From: Burkholderiales bacterium 67-32
GTDB taxonomy: Bacteria > Pseudomonadota > Gammaproteobacteria > Burkholderiales > Burkholderiaceae_B
Length of the DNA stretch: 64,000 nt
Assembly: GCA_001898625.1 (NCBI GenBank)
Contig: MKUP01000033.1
Location: forward strand, 335,764-399,763
Direction: 5' to 3'
Part shown: in pieces, positions 25,883 through 34,891 of the stretch
Numbering within the stretch: position 1 is the stretch's first letter
How the letters are laid out: every line of letters begins with the position of its first letter
Notes under the pieces: model-generated
Told to the model about the DNA's origin: nothing
Seen by the model: the letters and a program-made list of their open reading frames with translations, nothing else
The model's database searches: none
Translations under genes and position numbers: made by a program

Positions 25883-26649
25883 ACGACGAGCAGCTACTGC
25901 GCTATTCGCGGCATGTGCTGCTGGACGAAATAGGCATTGAAGGGCAGCAGCGCCTCCTGGAGGCGCGTGCCCTGATCGTCGGGGCGGGCGGGCTGGGTTC
26001 GCCCGCCGCCTTCTACCTGGCCTCGGCGGGCCTGGGCAACCTGGTGCTGGCCGACGACGACACCGTCGACCTGACCAACCTGCAACGCCAGATCCTGCAC
26101 ACCACCGACCGCGTGGGCCGCTACAAGGCGGAATCCGGCAAACAGACGCTGGCCGCCATCAACCCCGAGGTCGCCGTCCAGGCCCTGACCCAGCGGCTGA
26201 TGGACGAGGCGCTGGACGCCCAGGTGGCCGCCGCCGACATCGTGCTGGACTGCACCGACAACTTCGCCACCCGCCACGCCATCAACCGCGCCTGTGTCCG
26301 GCACCGCAAGCCGCTGGTCTCGGGCGCGGCCATCCGGTTCGACGGCCAGGTCGGCGTGTTCGACCTGCGGCGGGACGACGCGCCGTGCTATCACTGCCTG
26401 TTCCCCGATGGCGAGGACGTGGACGAAGTCAATTGCGCCACCATGGGCGTATTCGCGCCGCTGGTGGGCATCGTCGGTTCGACCCAGGCTGCCGAGGCGA
26501 TCAAGCTGGTGGCGGGCATCGGCACCAGCCTGTCGGGGCGCCTGCTGATGCTGGACGCGCTGGCGATGAAGTGGCACGAAGTGCGGGTGGGCCGGGACGC
26601 GGGCTGCCCGGTATGCGGCGGGCGTCCCGCCCATCCCCCCGCCTCCTGA
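25879..26649 (+). CDS. moeB: MoeB/ThiF-family adenylyltransferase
   Basis: The 256-residue E1-like protein has the nucleotide loop ALIVGAGGLGSPAAFYLASAG, the arginine-finger-like LTNLQRQILH, the Asp/Lys region around GRYKAESGKQ, and two zinc CxxC pairs (CYHC and CPVC). MoeB activates the C-terminus of MoaD by adenylation for molybdopterin synthesis; HesA/ThiF relatives do the same for thiamine sulfur carriers, and no adjacent moaD or thiS gene is present to choose between them. The GTG at 25879 overlaps the ctpA stop, so it is the last gene of the gpmA operon. It converges on slmA 29 bases away. Confidence 0.9.
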   Translation: MNDEQLLRYSRHVLLDEIGIEGQQRLLEARALIVGAGGLGSPAAFYLASAGLGNLVLADDDTVDLTNLQRQILHTTDRVGRYKAESGKQTLAAINPEVAVQALTQRLMDEALDAQVAAADIVLDCTDNFATRHAINRACVRHRKPLVSGAAIRFDGQVGVFDLRRDDAPCYHCLFPDGEDVDEVNCATMGVFAPLVGIVGSTQAAEAIKLVAGIGTSLSGRLLMLDALAMKWHEVRVGRDAGCPVCGGRPAHPPAS

Positions 26650-26678
26650 ACCGGTGATTGAACGCCGGACGGCGGCGA

Positions 26679-27257
26679 TCAGGCCAGCATGATCTGGATC
26701 TGCACGTCCAGGAATTCCGACGGCGACTTCTTCCAGCCGCTCTTGGCATAGCGCTGCCAGCGTCCCAGGATGAAGTGCAGGATCAGGCTGGCGCGGGCGT
26801 GGATGTCGTCGGTGGGAGGCAGCTCGTTCAAGGCCAGCGCGTTGCGCAGGCACTGTCGCAGCGAGGCCTCGATGCGGTCCAGGAACTGGTTCATGCGTTC
26901 CTGCAGCCGTTCGTCCTCGGACACCAGCGCATCGCCGATCAGCACCCGCGTCATGCCCTTGTTGCGCTCGGCGAAGGTCAGCAGCATCAGGATGGCCTTG
27001 CGCGCCTGCGCCAGGCCGCTGGTCTCGGATTCGGAAATCACGTTGAACAGGCCGAACACCGAGCTTTCGATGAAATCGATCAAGCCTTCGAACATTTGCG
27101 CCTTGCTGGCGAAATGCCGGTACAGCGCGGCTTCGGAAACCTGGAGACGCGCGGCCAGCGCCGCGGTGGTGATGCGTTCGCCCTTGGGGTGTTCGAGCAT
27201 CTCGGCCAGCATCTGGAGGATCTGGGTCTTGCGCTCGCCCGTCTTGCTAGAGGCCAT
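26679..27257 (-). CDS. slmA: Nucleoid occlusion factor SlmA (TetR family)
   Basis: The 192-residue protein has the TetR-type HTH at about residues 28-60 (TTAALAARLQVSEAALYRHF) and the SlmA C-terminal features ASLILHFILGRWQRYAKSGW. SlmA binds DNA sites spread over the chromosome except the terminus and blocks FtsZ ring assembly over unsegregated DNA. The gene follows the HAD nucleotidase and argB on the same strand, an order conserved in Burkholderiales. The ATG at 27257 follows weak Shine-Dalgarno sequence but starts the conserved region correctly. Confidence 0.93.
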   Translation of the reverse strand: MASSKTGERKTQILQMLAEMLEHPKGERITTAALAARLQVSEAALYRHFASKAQMFEGLIDFIESSVFGLFNVISESETSGLAQARKAILMLLTFAERNKGMTRVLIGDALVSEDERLQERMNQFLDRIEASLRQCLRNALALNELPPTDDIHARASLILHFILGRWQRYAKSGWKKSPSEFLDVQIQIMLA

Positions 27258-27326
27258 GTCGCGGTGGGTTTCCGTGCAAAGGAGGAAAAGTCGCCCGCTT
27301 CGAAGCGCCGCCTCCAGCGGAAACGG

Positions 27327-28034
27327 CTAACTACGGCGCAGGGCGCGACGCTGTAACAACAAGTGACTAACGGAGTTTACTTGAAGGTCGATGAAAAGCG
27401 GACGTCCGCGATGCGTCTTGGCGAACGGCGTGCCCGGGTGCCGGACGTAGACCGTGCGCATGCCGGCCTTGCGGGCGCCGCGCAGGTTGGCGGACGTGTC
27501 TTCGACCAGCACCGAGTTGTTAGCGCTTACTCCCTCCATCGCCATGACGTGGCGCATCAGGGCCGGTGAAGGCTTGACCCGGAATTCGCCATGGAAGCGC
27601 ATGTCCTCGACCGCCCAGAGGCTGTCGAAACAGTGCAGGATGCCCAGGTGCCGAAGGATGGTGCGGGCGTAATTGTGTGGTGCGTTCGTCAACAGGATCT
27701 TGCGCCCGGGCAGCCGTGACAACCGGTTACGCAAATCCTTGTCGGCGCGCACCAGCGGACGGATGTCGAAGCTGTGGCTGCGGTGCAGGAACTCGGCCGG
27801 CGACACGCCATGGTGCCGGACCATGCCGATCAGCGTCGCGCCGTAACGCTGCCAATACCGCTTGCGCAGCACATGGGCCTCTTCCTCGGACACGTTCAGC
27901 GTCTCCATGACCGCCTGGGTCATGGACAGATCGATGTGCGAGAAGATGGCGTGCGAGGCATCGTGCAGCGTGTTGTCCAGGTCGAAGAACCAGACCGGCT
28001 CCCCCTTCCCCGCTCCCACCGGCCGCCGCGTCAC
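27327..28034 (-). CDS. HAD-family pyrimidine 5'-nucleotidase
   Basis: The product is a HAD hydrolase with motif I FFDLDNTLHDASHAIF (nucleophile and acid/base aspartates), motif II LLTNAP, and motif III/IV VEDTSANLRGARKAG. The helical cap fits SDT1/YjjG-type enzymes that dephosphorylate UMP/CMP-like nucleotides. The frame is open upstream through argB. ATGs at 28199 (overlapping the argB stop as TGATG) and 28190 exist, but they would translate a GC-rich palindromic repeat at 28135-28157. I chose the GTG at 28034, close to the first conserved residues; the start is uncertain. It lies between argB and slmA. Confidence 0.85.
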   Translation of the reverse strand: MTRRPVGAGKGEPVWFFDLDNTLHDASHAIFSHIDLSMTQAVMETLNVSEEEAHVLRKRYWQRYGATLIGMVRHHGVSPAEFLHRSHSFDIRPLVRADKDLRNRLSRLPGRKILLTNAPHNYARTILRHLGILHCFDSLWAVEDMRFHGEFRVKPSPALMRHVMAMEGVSANNSVLVEDTSANLRGARKAGMRTVYVRHPGTPFAKTHRGRPLFIDLQVNSVSHLLLQRRALRRS

Positions 28035-28134
28035 ACGAACCCGGCTCAACGGCCGCCGCACCTGCCGCCGCGGCGCCGACGCCACCGAAGGCACGCCGGT
28101 CACCGCCGCCGCAACTTCACTTACGTAGAGGTCC

Positions 28135-28157
28135 CCCCCTACGCGCTGCGCGCGCCC
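28135..28157 (+). repeat. GC-palindromic intergenic repeat, copy 1
   Basis: This 23-mer, with core TACGCGCTGCGCGCGCCC, matches the complement of 41499-41521 with one mismatch. A CCCCCC/GGGGG hairpin (about 28156-28167) follows it. It looks like a short dispersed REP-like unit. Confidence 0.6.
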
Positions 28158-28198
28158 CCCAGGGGGCGATGCGGGCGGACCGGCGAACATGGCCCCCA

Positions 28199-29164
<966 letters not shown>

Positions 29165-29193
29165 TCAATTGTAGCCACTGCGCCAGCCGGATT

Positions 29194-29440
29194 CCGTCCA
29201 CAGGATATCCCGCCGTTATACCGGGCTTATCCCGGCCTTTTCCCCAGGCTTGTCCGCAGGGCTGTCCACGGCTTCCCCACAGGGTTCCACACAGCTTGTC
29301 CACATGGCTGCCCCCGGTTTTCCACCTGATTTCCCCAGGAAATCCACAGCTTGCCCACAGCCTTTCCACACCGTTTTCCACAAATTGCCCACAGGTGTTT
29401 CCAACGGCTTTCCACAGCCTTGTCCCCAGGGTTTTCCACC
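29194..29440 (+). repeat. Array of about 20 DnaA-box-like units with 11-12 bp period
   Basis: This gene-free stretch repeats a degenerate TTNTCCACAGG unit, always in the same orientation. Units begin near 29194, 29227, 29238, 29250, 29262, 29273, 29283, 29296, 29307, 29318, 29329, 29340, 29351, 29362, 29374, 29385, 29397, 29408, 29420 and 29432, so the step is mostly 11 or 12 bp. The best matches to the DnaA box TTATCCACA are TTGTCCACA (29296-29304) and TTTTCCACA (29374-29382), each one mismatch off. The rest carry two or three mismatches. No AT-rich unwinding region is adjacent. Together with the CueR promoter it accounts for the 29129-29536 gap between argB and cueR. Confidence 0.75.
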
Positions 29441-29478
29441 GCCGCCAGCCAGCCTTGAAATACCGGGGAACGGCCGCA

Positions 29479-29509
29479 TTTACCTTGACATGATGGCAAG
29501 GTCTAGAAT
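29479..29509 (+). promoter_or_regulatory. CueR-type promoter/operator
   Basis: The 21-bp dyad ACCTTG-N9-CAAGGT (29482-29502) lies between a -35 TTTACC (29479-29484) and a -10 TAGAAT (29504-29509) that are 19 bases apart. A long spacer with a central dyad is the hallmark of MerR-family activated promoters. It drives cueR itself and probably the CusF-like gene downstream. Confidence 0.75.
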
Positions 29510-29536
29510 CCCCTTCACCCTGGTAAGGAGATCGCC

Positions 29537-29977
29537 ATGCAGGCGCTGAACATAGGACAGGCTTCCGACGCCTCGGGCGTTTCGGCCAAGATGATCCGGC
29601 ACTACGAATCCATAGGACTGATACCGCCCGCCCACCGCACCGATTCCGGCTACCGGCTCTATGGCGAAAGCGATGTCCATATGCTGCAGTTCATCCGCAA
29701 CGCGCGCGACCTGGGTTTTTCGATCCCCCAGATCGGGACGCTGCTGGAACTGTGGAACGACCGTGGCCGGCCCAGTGCCGAGGTCAAGCGGCTAGCCTGC
29801 GCGCACATCGATGAACTGGACGAGAAGATCCGCGGTCTACAGGCCATGAAGGCCACGTTGGAGCAGCTCGCCTCCCATTGCCACGGCGACCACCGCCCGG
29901 ACTGCCCCATCCTGAGCGGCCTGGCGACCCCCGGCATGGGCACGCGCGGCCTGGCCGAGCACACCTGCAACGGATGA
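29537..29977 (+). CDS. cueR: Cu(I)-responsive MerR-family regulator CueR
   Basis: The 146-residue protein has the MerR winged helix (NIGQASDASGVSAKMIRHYE, then RTDSGYRLYGESDV), a dimerisation helix, and the C-terminal metal loop CHGDHRPDC. The loop holds C115 and C123 seven residues apart, the spacing that selects monovalent Cu, Ag or Au in CueR. CueR untwists long-spacer promoters to activate copper export and chaperone genes. Such a promoter lies directly upstream (29479-29509). The CusF-like gene follows 97 bases downstream. No copA ATPase or multicopper oxidase lies within the window. The ATG has AAGGAG upstream. Confidence 0.92.
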   Translation: MQALNIGQASDASGVSAKMIRHYESIGLIPPAHRTDSGYRLYGESDVHMLQFIRNARDLGFSIPQIGTLLELWNDRGRPSAEVKRLACAHIDELDEKIRGLQAMKATLEQLASHCHGDHRPDCPILSGLATPGMGTRGLAEHTCNG

Positions 29978-30074
29978 AACCAATCCCCATGCCCGGGCGG
30001 CCTGCGGGTGGACCCTGTTAGCATTTCGGGTATCGGCGGCCTGCCCGCCGCCCTATCGCCAGAAGGAGAACGCA

Positions 30075-30368
30075 GTGAAACGTCTACTCGCCCTGATCGC
30101 CACGGTTGCCGCCCTCGCGCTGACCGCGGGCGCCGCGCTTGCGCAGGCGCTCAATGCCGAAGGCGAGGTGCGCCGCATCGACGCGGCGAACGGCAAGGTC
30201 ACCCTCAAGCACGGCCCCATCGCCAACCTTCAACTACCGGCCATGACGCTGGTCTTCAAGGTAACGGACCCCTCGATGCTGAACCAGATCAAGGCCGGCG
30301 ACAACGTTCGCTTCGCCGCCGACAAGATCAACGGCCAATACACGATCACGGCCATCCAGCCGAAATAA
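30075..30368 (+). CDS. CusF-like periplasmic copper-binding protein
   Basis: The 97-residue protein has a signal peptide (KRLLALIATVAALALTAGAA, cleaved near ALAQA) and a small OB-fold CusF domain: GEVRRIDAANGKVTLKHGPI, then NLQLPAMTLVF. In E. coli CusF, Cu(I)/Ag(I) is held by His36, Met47 and Met49 and capped by Trp44. Here the His and first Met are kept, but Trp is Leu and the second Met is Leu, so binding would be weaker or different. It lies behind cueR and is probably copper-induced. It converges on hslU only three bases away, with no room for a separate terminator. Confidence 0.87.
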   Translation: MKRLLALIATVAALALTAGAALAQALNAEGEVRRIDAANGKVTLKHGPIANLQLPAMTLVFKVTDPSMLNQIKAGDNVRFAADKINGQYTITAIQPK

Positions 30369-30371
30369 GGC

Positions 30372-31697
30372 CTACAGCACGTAGCGCGCCAGGTCCTGGT
30401 GCGCCGCGGCCTCTTCCAGCTGCCGGTTGACGTACTCGGTGTCGATGCGCACCACCTCCCCGCTCTTGCGGGTCGCATCGAACGACAGCTCTTCCAGCAG
30501 CTTTTCCATCACCGTGTACAGCCGGCGCGCACCGATGTTCTCGGTCTTCTCGTTCACCGCGAAGGCCAGCTCGGCCAGGCGCTCGATGCCCTCGTCGGTG
30601 AATTCCAGCCTGACGCCTTCGGTCTCGAGCAGCGCCGTGTATTGCTTGACCAGCGAGGCATCGGTCTCGGACAGGATGCGTACGAAATCCTTGGCCGACA
30701 GCGAATCGAGCTCGACCCGGATCGGGAAGCGCCCTTGCAGCTCGGGGATCAGGTCCGACGGCCGCGACAGGTGGAAGGCCCCCGACGCGATGAACAGGAT
30801 GTGGTCCGTGCGCACCATGCCGTACTTGGTGTTGACGGTCGTACCCTCGACCAGCGGCAGCAGGTCGCGCTGCACGCCCTGGCGCGAGACGTCCGAGCCG
30901 CTGGTTTCCTGGCGAGTGGCGATCTTGTCGACTTCGTCCAGGAACACGATGCCGTTCTGCTCGACGCTGGCCAACGCCTTGGTGCGCAGCTCTTCCTCGT
31001 TCACGCGGCGGCCGGCTTCCTCGTCCACCAGCAGCTTGAAGGCTTCCTTGATGCTCAGCTTGCGGACCTTCTTCTTGCCCTGGGCCATGCCGGCGAACAT
31101 GCCGCGGATCTGCTCGGTCATTTCCTCCATGCCCGGCGGCGACATGATCTCCATCTGCGGCACGGCCTGGGCCACTTCGATCTCGATCTCCTTGTCGTCC
31201 AGTTGCCCTTCCCGCAGGCGCTTACGGAAGGTCTGGCGCGCGGCATTGTCGTCGCGCTGCGGATTGCCCATCGCGTCGCGCGCGGGCGGGACCAGCACGT
31301 CCAGGATACGGTCCTCGGCGGCGTCCTCGGCCTGCGTGCGCACGCGGCGCATCTCGGCCTCGCGCACTTGCTTGACGGCCACCTCGGCCAGGTCGCGGAT
31401 GATGGTGTCGACGTCGCGGCCCACGTAGCCCACCTCGGTGAACTTGGTGGCTTCGACCTTCACGAAGGGCGCATCGGCCAGCTTGGCCAGGCGGCGCGCG
31501 ATCTCGGTCTTGCCCACGCCCGTCGGGCCTATCATCAGGATGTTCTTGGGGTGGATCTCGTGGCGCAGCGGCTCGGCCACCTGCTGGCGGCGCCAGCGGT
31601 TGCGCAGCGCAATGGCCACGGAACGCTTGGCGCGGTCCTGGCCGACGATGTACTTGTCCAGCTCGGAGACGATCTCACCGGGGGTCATCATGTTCAT
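30372..31697 (-). CDS. hslU: ATP-dependent protease ATPase subunit HslU
   Basis: The 441-residue AAA+ protein has Walker [18 protein letters not shown], Walker [13 protein letters not shown], the sensor region [10 protein letters not shown], the I-domain insertion (about residues 100-240) and the HslV-docking C-terminus ending in QDLARYVL. HslU unfolds substrates and feeds them to HslV. The ATG at 31697 overlaps the hslV stop (ATGA), so the two are translationally coupled, as in most bacteria. An alternative ATG is two codons in. Confidence 0.97.
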   Translation of the reverse strand: MNMMTPGEIVSELDKYIVGQDRAKRSVAIALRNRWRRQQVAEPLRHEIHPKNILMIGPTGVGKTEIARRLAKLADAPFVKVEATKFTEVGYVGRDVDTIIRDLAEVAVKQVREAEMRRVRTQAEDAAEDRILDVLVPPARDAMGNPQRDDNAARQTFRKRLREGQLDDKEIEIEVAQAVPQMEIMSPPGMEEMTEQIRGMFAGMAQGKKKVRKLSIKEAFKLLVDEEAGRRVNEEELRTKALASVEQNGIVFLDEVDKIATRQETSGSDVSRQGVQRDLLPLVEGTTVNTKYGMVRTDHILFIASGAFHLSRPSDLIPELQGRFPIRVELDSLSAKDFVRILSETDASLVKQYTALLETEGVRLEFTDEGIERLAELAFAVNEKTENIGARRLYTVMEKLLEELSFDATRKSGEVVRIDTEYVNRQLEEAAAHQDLARYVL

Positions 31698-32230
31698 TCC
31701 AGTACCTCGACGGTGTGATGCTGGTTGGTGTAAATGCAAAGATCGCCCGCGATCGACAGCGACTTCTTGACGATGTCCTCGGGCGCCATGTCAGTGTTCT
31801 GCAGCAGCGCCAGGCCGGCCGACTGCGCATAGGCGCCGCCCGAACCGATGGCCGCCAGGCCGTGCTCGGGTTCCAGCACGTCGCCGTTGCCGGTCAGCAC
31901 CAGCGTCGATTCCCGGTCGGCCACGATCAGCATGGCTTCCAGCCGGCGCAGCACGCGGTCGGTGCGCCAGTCACGCGTCAGGTCTACCGCCGCGCGCAGC
32001 AGGTGGCCCTGGTGTTTTTCCAGCTTGCCCTCGAAACGCTCGATCAGCGTGAAGGCATCGGCCGTGGCGCCGGCGAAACCCGCCAGCACCGAATCCTTGT
32101 ACAGGCGGCGCACCTTGCGGGCGCTGCCCTTCATGACGATGTTTCCCAGGGTGACCTGCCCGTCGCCGCCCAGGGCAACGCGGTTGCCGCGGCGCACGCT
32201 GATGATGGTCGTGCCGTGGAATTGTTCCAT
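31694..32230 (-). CDS. hslV: ATP-dependent protease proteolytic subunit HslV
   Basis: The 178-residue proteasome-like subunit becomes active by removal of the first residues, exposing the catalytic threonine in [20 protein letters not shown]. It retains the [16 protein letters not shown] segment. HslV forms a two-ring dodecamer with HslU caps and degrades heat-shock and regulatory proteins. The ATG at 32230 follows AGGAAGAG. It is the first gene of hslVU; dksA lies 162 bases upstream, separated by a canonical terminator. Confidence 0.97.
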   Translation of the reverse strand: MEQFHGTTIISVRRGNRVALGGDGQVTLGNIVMKGSARKVRRLYKDSVLAGFAGATADAFTLIERFEGKLEKHQGHLLRAAVDLTRDWRTDRVLRRLEAMLIVADRESTLVLTGNGDVLEPEHGLAAIGSGGAYAQSAGLALLQNTDMAPEDIVKKSLSIAGDLCIYTNQHHTVEVLE

Positions 32231-32341
32231 TTGCTCTTCCTGATGGGCCCGTGGCCCCGCGCTGGCGCGCCGGGCCGACGAGCGAAAACGACTGCTACGG
32301 TAGGTGGGGGCGCGAAAGTGCCGATTCAAGGCCGACCGGGC

Positions 32342-32367
32342 AAAAAAACGGCGCCAGAGGCGCCGTT
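32342..32367 (-). terminator. Intrinsic terminator of dksA
   Basis: On the minus strand a 9-bp stem (AACGGCGCC / GGCGCCGTT, three-base loop; 32347-32367) runs directly into a tract of T residues (32342-32346). This is a textbook Rho-independent terminator 25 bases after the dksA stop. Confidence 0.9.
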
Positions 32368-32392
32368 CATACGGATCGCGCGGACGATCGCG

Positions 32393-32881
32393 TCAGTCGC
32401 CGTACAACTTCTGCCGCAATTCGCGGCGTTGCTGCGCCTCCAGCGACAGCGTGGCCGTGGGCCGCGCCAGCAACCGGGCGACGCCGATGGGCTCGCCGGT
32501 TTCCTCACACCAGCCGTACTCGCCCGACTCGATGCGGCCCAGAGCCTGCTGGACCTTCTTCAGCAGCTTGCGCTCGCGGTCGCGCGTGCGCAGTTCCAGC
32601 GCATGCTCTTCCTCGATCGTGGCGCGATCGGCCGGATCCGGCACGAAAGGCGTCTCGCGCAGGTGCTCGGTGGTTTCACCGGCGTTCTGCAGCAGCTCGC
32701 GTTCGATTTCCTGGAGCCGGCTCTTGAAAAAGGCAAGCTGCGCTTCGTTCATATAGTCGGCCTCGGGCATGGCCAACAACTCTTTTTCAGAGAGCACGGC
32801 CTCGGCCGGCTTGGTCATCACGTTTTCCAACGCGTCCTCCTGAGTGACTTTTAAGGTTTTGCTCGACGCTTTCGTTGCCAT
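32393..32881 (-). CDS. dksA: RNA polymerase-binding transcription factor DksA (cysteine-poor type)
   Basis: The 162-residue protein has the DksA coiled coil with the acidic tip in FVPDPADRATIEEEHALELR and the C-terminal finger region YGWCEETGEPIGVARLLARP, then ATLSLEAQQRRE. DksA enters the RNA polymerase secondary channel and works with ppGpp. Classical DksA has four zinc cysteines; only one is kept here, so it should not need zinc in the usual way. Such CxxT-type DksA proteins are known in alpha- and beta-proteobacteria. It is on the same strand as, and 92 bases downstream of, a COG0523 GTPase and a Zur-like gene. Confidence 0.93.
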   Translation of the reverse strand: MATKASSKTLKVTQEDALENVMTKPAEAVLSEKELLAMPEADYMNEAQLAFFKSRLQEIERELLQNAGETTEHLRETPFVPDPADRATIEEEHALELRTRDRERKLLKKVQQALGRIESGEYGWCEETGEPIGVARLLARPTATLSLEAQQRRELRQKLYGD

Positions 32882-32973
32882 GAAAATGCTCCGCGCGAAT
32901 CAATAAGGCTTTCCAATTCCCACACAGCACTGCATATTCGAACCGCTCCCGGCAAGCCGGGCCTGGTGGGGCT

Positions 32974-34107
32974 CTACCCCACCAGACATTGCTCCAGGCC
33001 GTGCATGAAAACGTCGCGGGGCAGGTTGCGGCCGATGAAGACCAGCTTGCTGCCGCGCTTTTCGCCCGGCGCCCAGGCCCGGCCGGCATCGGCGCCCATC
33101 AGCATGTGCACGCCCTGGAACAGCATCCGGCGGTTCACGCCACTCATGTACAGAATACCCTTGTACCTCAATAAATCGGTTCCGTACACCTGCACCACGC
33201 CACCCAGGAATTCCTCCAGGCGCATGGGGTCGAACGGCTTGTCCGACTTGAACACGAAGGCGCCGATGGCGTCGTCGTGATGGTGGTGATGATGGCCGTG
33301 CGCATGGTGGTGGCCGGGGTCGTTGCAGCCATCGACCGCGCACTGCTCGCCATGTTCGTGACCGTGGTCGTGGCCATGATCGTGCCCGTGGCCATGGTCA
33401 TGGCCATGCTCCGCGGCGTCGGGATGCTCCTCGGCCAGGAACTCCGGATCGATGTCCAGGATGGCGTTCAGGTTGAAGCCATTGATGTCCAGGATTTCCT
33501 TCAGGTCGACTTCGCCGAAGTTGACCGGCGTGATCGTGGCGCGCGGGTTGATGTGGATCAGGCGCGAACGCAAGGCCTGGTAGTCGGCGTCCTCGACCAG
33601 GTCCACCTTGGAGACCAGCAGACGGTCGGCGAAGCCCACCTGGTTGAGCGCCTCGGGCTGCTCGTCCAGCGTCTGCATGCCGTGCTTGGCATCCACCACG
33701 GTGATGACGGCATCCAGCCTGAAGTAGCTGGCCACCTCGTCTTCCATGAAGAAGGTCTGGCACACCGGGCCGGGGTTGGCCATGCCGGTGGTCTCGATGA
33801 TGACCCGCTCGTACTTCAGCGCGCCGGCGCGCTGCTTGTCCTTCAGGTCGATCAGGATCCGCACCAGATCGCCGCGCACCGTGCAGCACACGCAGCCGTT
33901 GTTCATCTCGATGATCTGTTCGTCGCGGTCCTGGATCAGGAGATCGTTGTCCACGCCTTCGGGCCCGAACTCGTTCTCGATCACCGCGATCCGGCGGCCA
34001 TGGTGCTCAGTCAGAATCCGATTGAGCAGCGTGGTCTTGCCCGCGCCCAGGAACCCCGTCAGGACAGTTACCGGAATCTGCTTCGGTGTTTTGTCCGCAG
34101 CCTTCAT
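32974..34107 (-). CDS. CobW/COG0523-family GTPase (zinc-chaperone type)
   Basis: The 377-residue G3E GTPase has Walker A TVLTGFLGAGKTTLLNRIL, the metal-binding motif NNGCVCCTVRGDL, and a long His/Asp/Gly-rich segment at about residues 230-275 (repeated HGHD, ending HHHHHDDAI). A C-terminal CobW_C domain follows. COG0523 proteins use GTP to deliver metals; the His-rich stretch and the Zur-like gene 35 bases upstream point to zinc. Target proteins cannot be told from sequence. The start is the ATG at 34107, just before the TGFLGAGKTT loop. Confidence 0.9.
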   Translation of the reverse strand: MKAADKTPKQIPVTVLTGFLGAGKTTLLNRILTEHHGRRIAVIENEFGPEGVDNDLLIQDRDEQIIEMNNGCVCCTVRGDLVRILIDLKDKQRAGALKYERVIIETTGMANPGPVCQTFFMEDEVASYFRLDAVITVVDAKHGMQTLDEQPEALNQVGFADRLLVSKVDLVEDADYQALRSRLIHINPRATITPVNFGEVDLKEILDINGFNLNAILDIDPEFLAEEHPDAAEHGHDHGHGHDHGHDHGHEHGEQCAVDGCNDPGHHHAHGHHHHHHDDAIGAFVFKSDKPFDPMRLEEFLGGVVQVYGTDLLRYKGILYMSGVNRRMLFQGVHMLMGADAGRAWAPGEKRGSKLVFIGRNLPRDVFMHGLEQCLVG

Positions 34108-34142
34108 CTATACAGCTCCTTGCACATGCGTCCAGGGACGCG

Positions 34143-34631
34143 TCAATGCGTTTTGCGTTCGTCGCCGGCTTCGCGGCCGGCCTGGACGCAGGCGGGACAG
34201 CGCCCGCGCACGACCATTTCCACATCGCGCCCTTCGAAACCGTCGGGCAGGCGATCGAGATTCTGCTGGATACCCACCGGTGCATCGATACAGAACATGC
34301 GCCGGCAGACATCGCATTGAAAGTGCCCATGCGGCTCGCCATGGTGGTGATGCGCGTGGGGCGTTCCCGCATCGTCGCCGGGCCGGGCGACGCTGAAGCG
34401 CCAGACACGGTCTTCCCCGGCGATGCGGTGCGCGAGGCCGGTCTGCACCAGCCACTCCAGCACGCGGTACACGGTGACCCGGTCGACCGAGACCGACGAC
34501 CCGATGCGGTCGAACAGTTCCTGGTGCGACAGCGCGCTCGCCGCCTCCATCAGGGTCGCCAAGACATGCACCCGGGTTGCGGTGACTCGTGCGCCTTGGG
34601 CACGTATCGCCTCGCGGGCCAGATCCTCCAC
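34143..34631 (-). CDS. zur: Fur-family regulator, probably Zur
   Basis: The 162-residue protein has the Fur winged helix (VTATRVHVLATLMEAASALS, then VDRVTVYRVLEWLVQTGLAH) and zinc sites: a histidine-rich stretch HAHHHHGEPHGHFQCDVC and a CPAC pair near the end. The neighbouring COG0523 GTPase, a typical Zur-regulated gene, argues for zinc rather than iron sensing; Fur itself cannot be excluded by sequence alone. It is the first gene of a leftward run with the GTPase and dksA. I saw no clear Zur box in the 260-base region upstream (34632-34891), which otherwise holds no gene. Confidence 0.85.
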   Translation of the reverse strand: MEDLAREAIRAQGARVTATRVHVLATLMEAASALSHQELFDRIGSSVSVDRVTVYRVLEWLVQTGLAHRIAGEDRVWRFSVARPGDDAGTPHAHHHHGEPHGHFQCDVCRRMFCIDAPVGIQQNLDRLPDGFEGRDVEMVVRGRCPACVQAGREAGDERKTH

Positions 34632-34891
34632 GCGTCGCTCCTTCCGTTCGGCCCGCCAAGCGGGGCCGGATTACAGCACAAGCCGCTTTGCCAGGGCAAA
34701 CCCGGACTAACCCCCGGTCTGCCCCTGCGGCGCAAACTGCTTTTCCCCTGGAGGCGGCCCCAGGCAAAAAGCACCGGACGGTGTACCACGAATCGCCACC
34801 GGCAGAGGCGAGATATGGGGTCGCTTTGGGGGAATTCAAGCCTTTCGGCCGATTTTGGTAACCGTTTGCGACGGGCGCGAGCGAATACGCT

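Noticed and set aside
29216-29499. Small antisense frames in the DnaA-box-like array
   Set aside because: Their Gly/Trp/Lys-rich repeating peptides come directly from the 11-12 bp DNA repeat. There is no ribosome-binding site and no family likeness.
29485-29509. TTGACA taken as the -35 box of cueR
   Set aside because: It would give a 13-base spacer to TAGAAT. TTTACC at 29479 gives the 19-base spacer expected for a MerR-type promoter with the dyad centred in it.
32974-34107. His/Asp-rich run in the COG0523 protein as a sequencing artefact or separate gene
   Set aside because: The frame stays open on both sides and such runs are common in zinc-handling COG0523 proteins.
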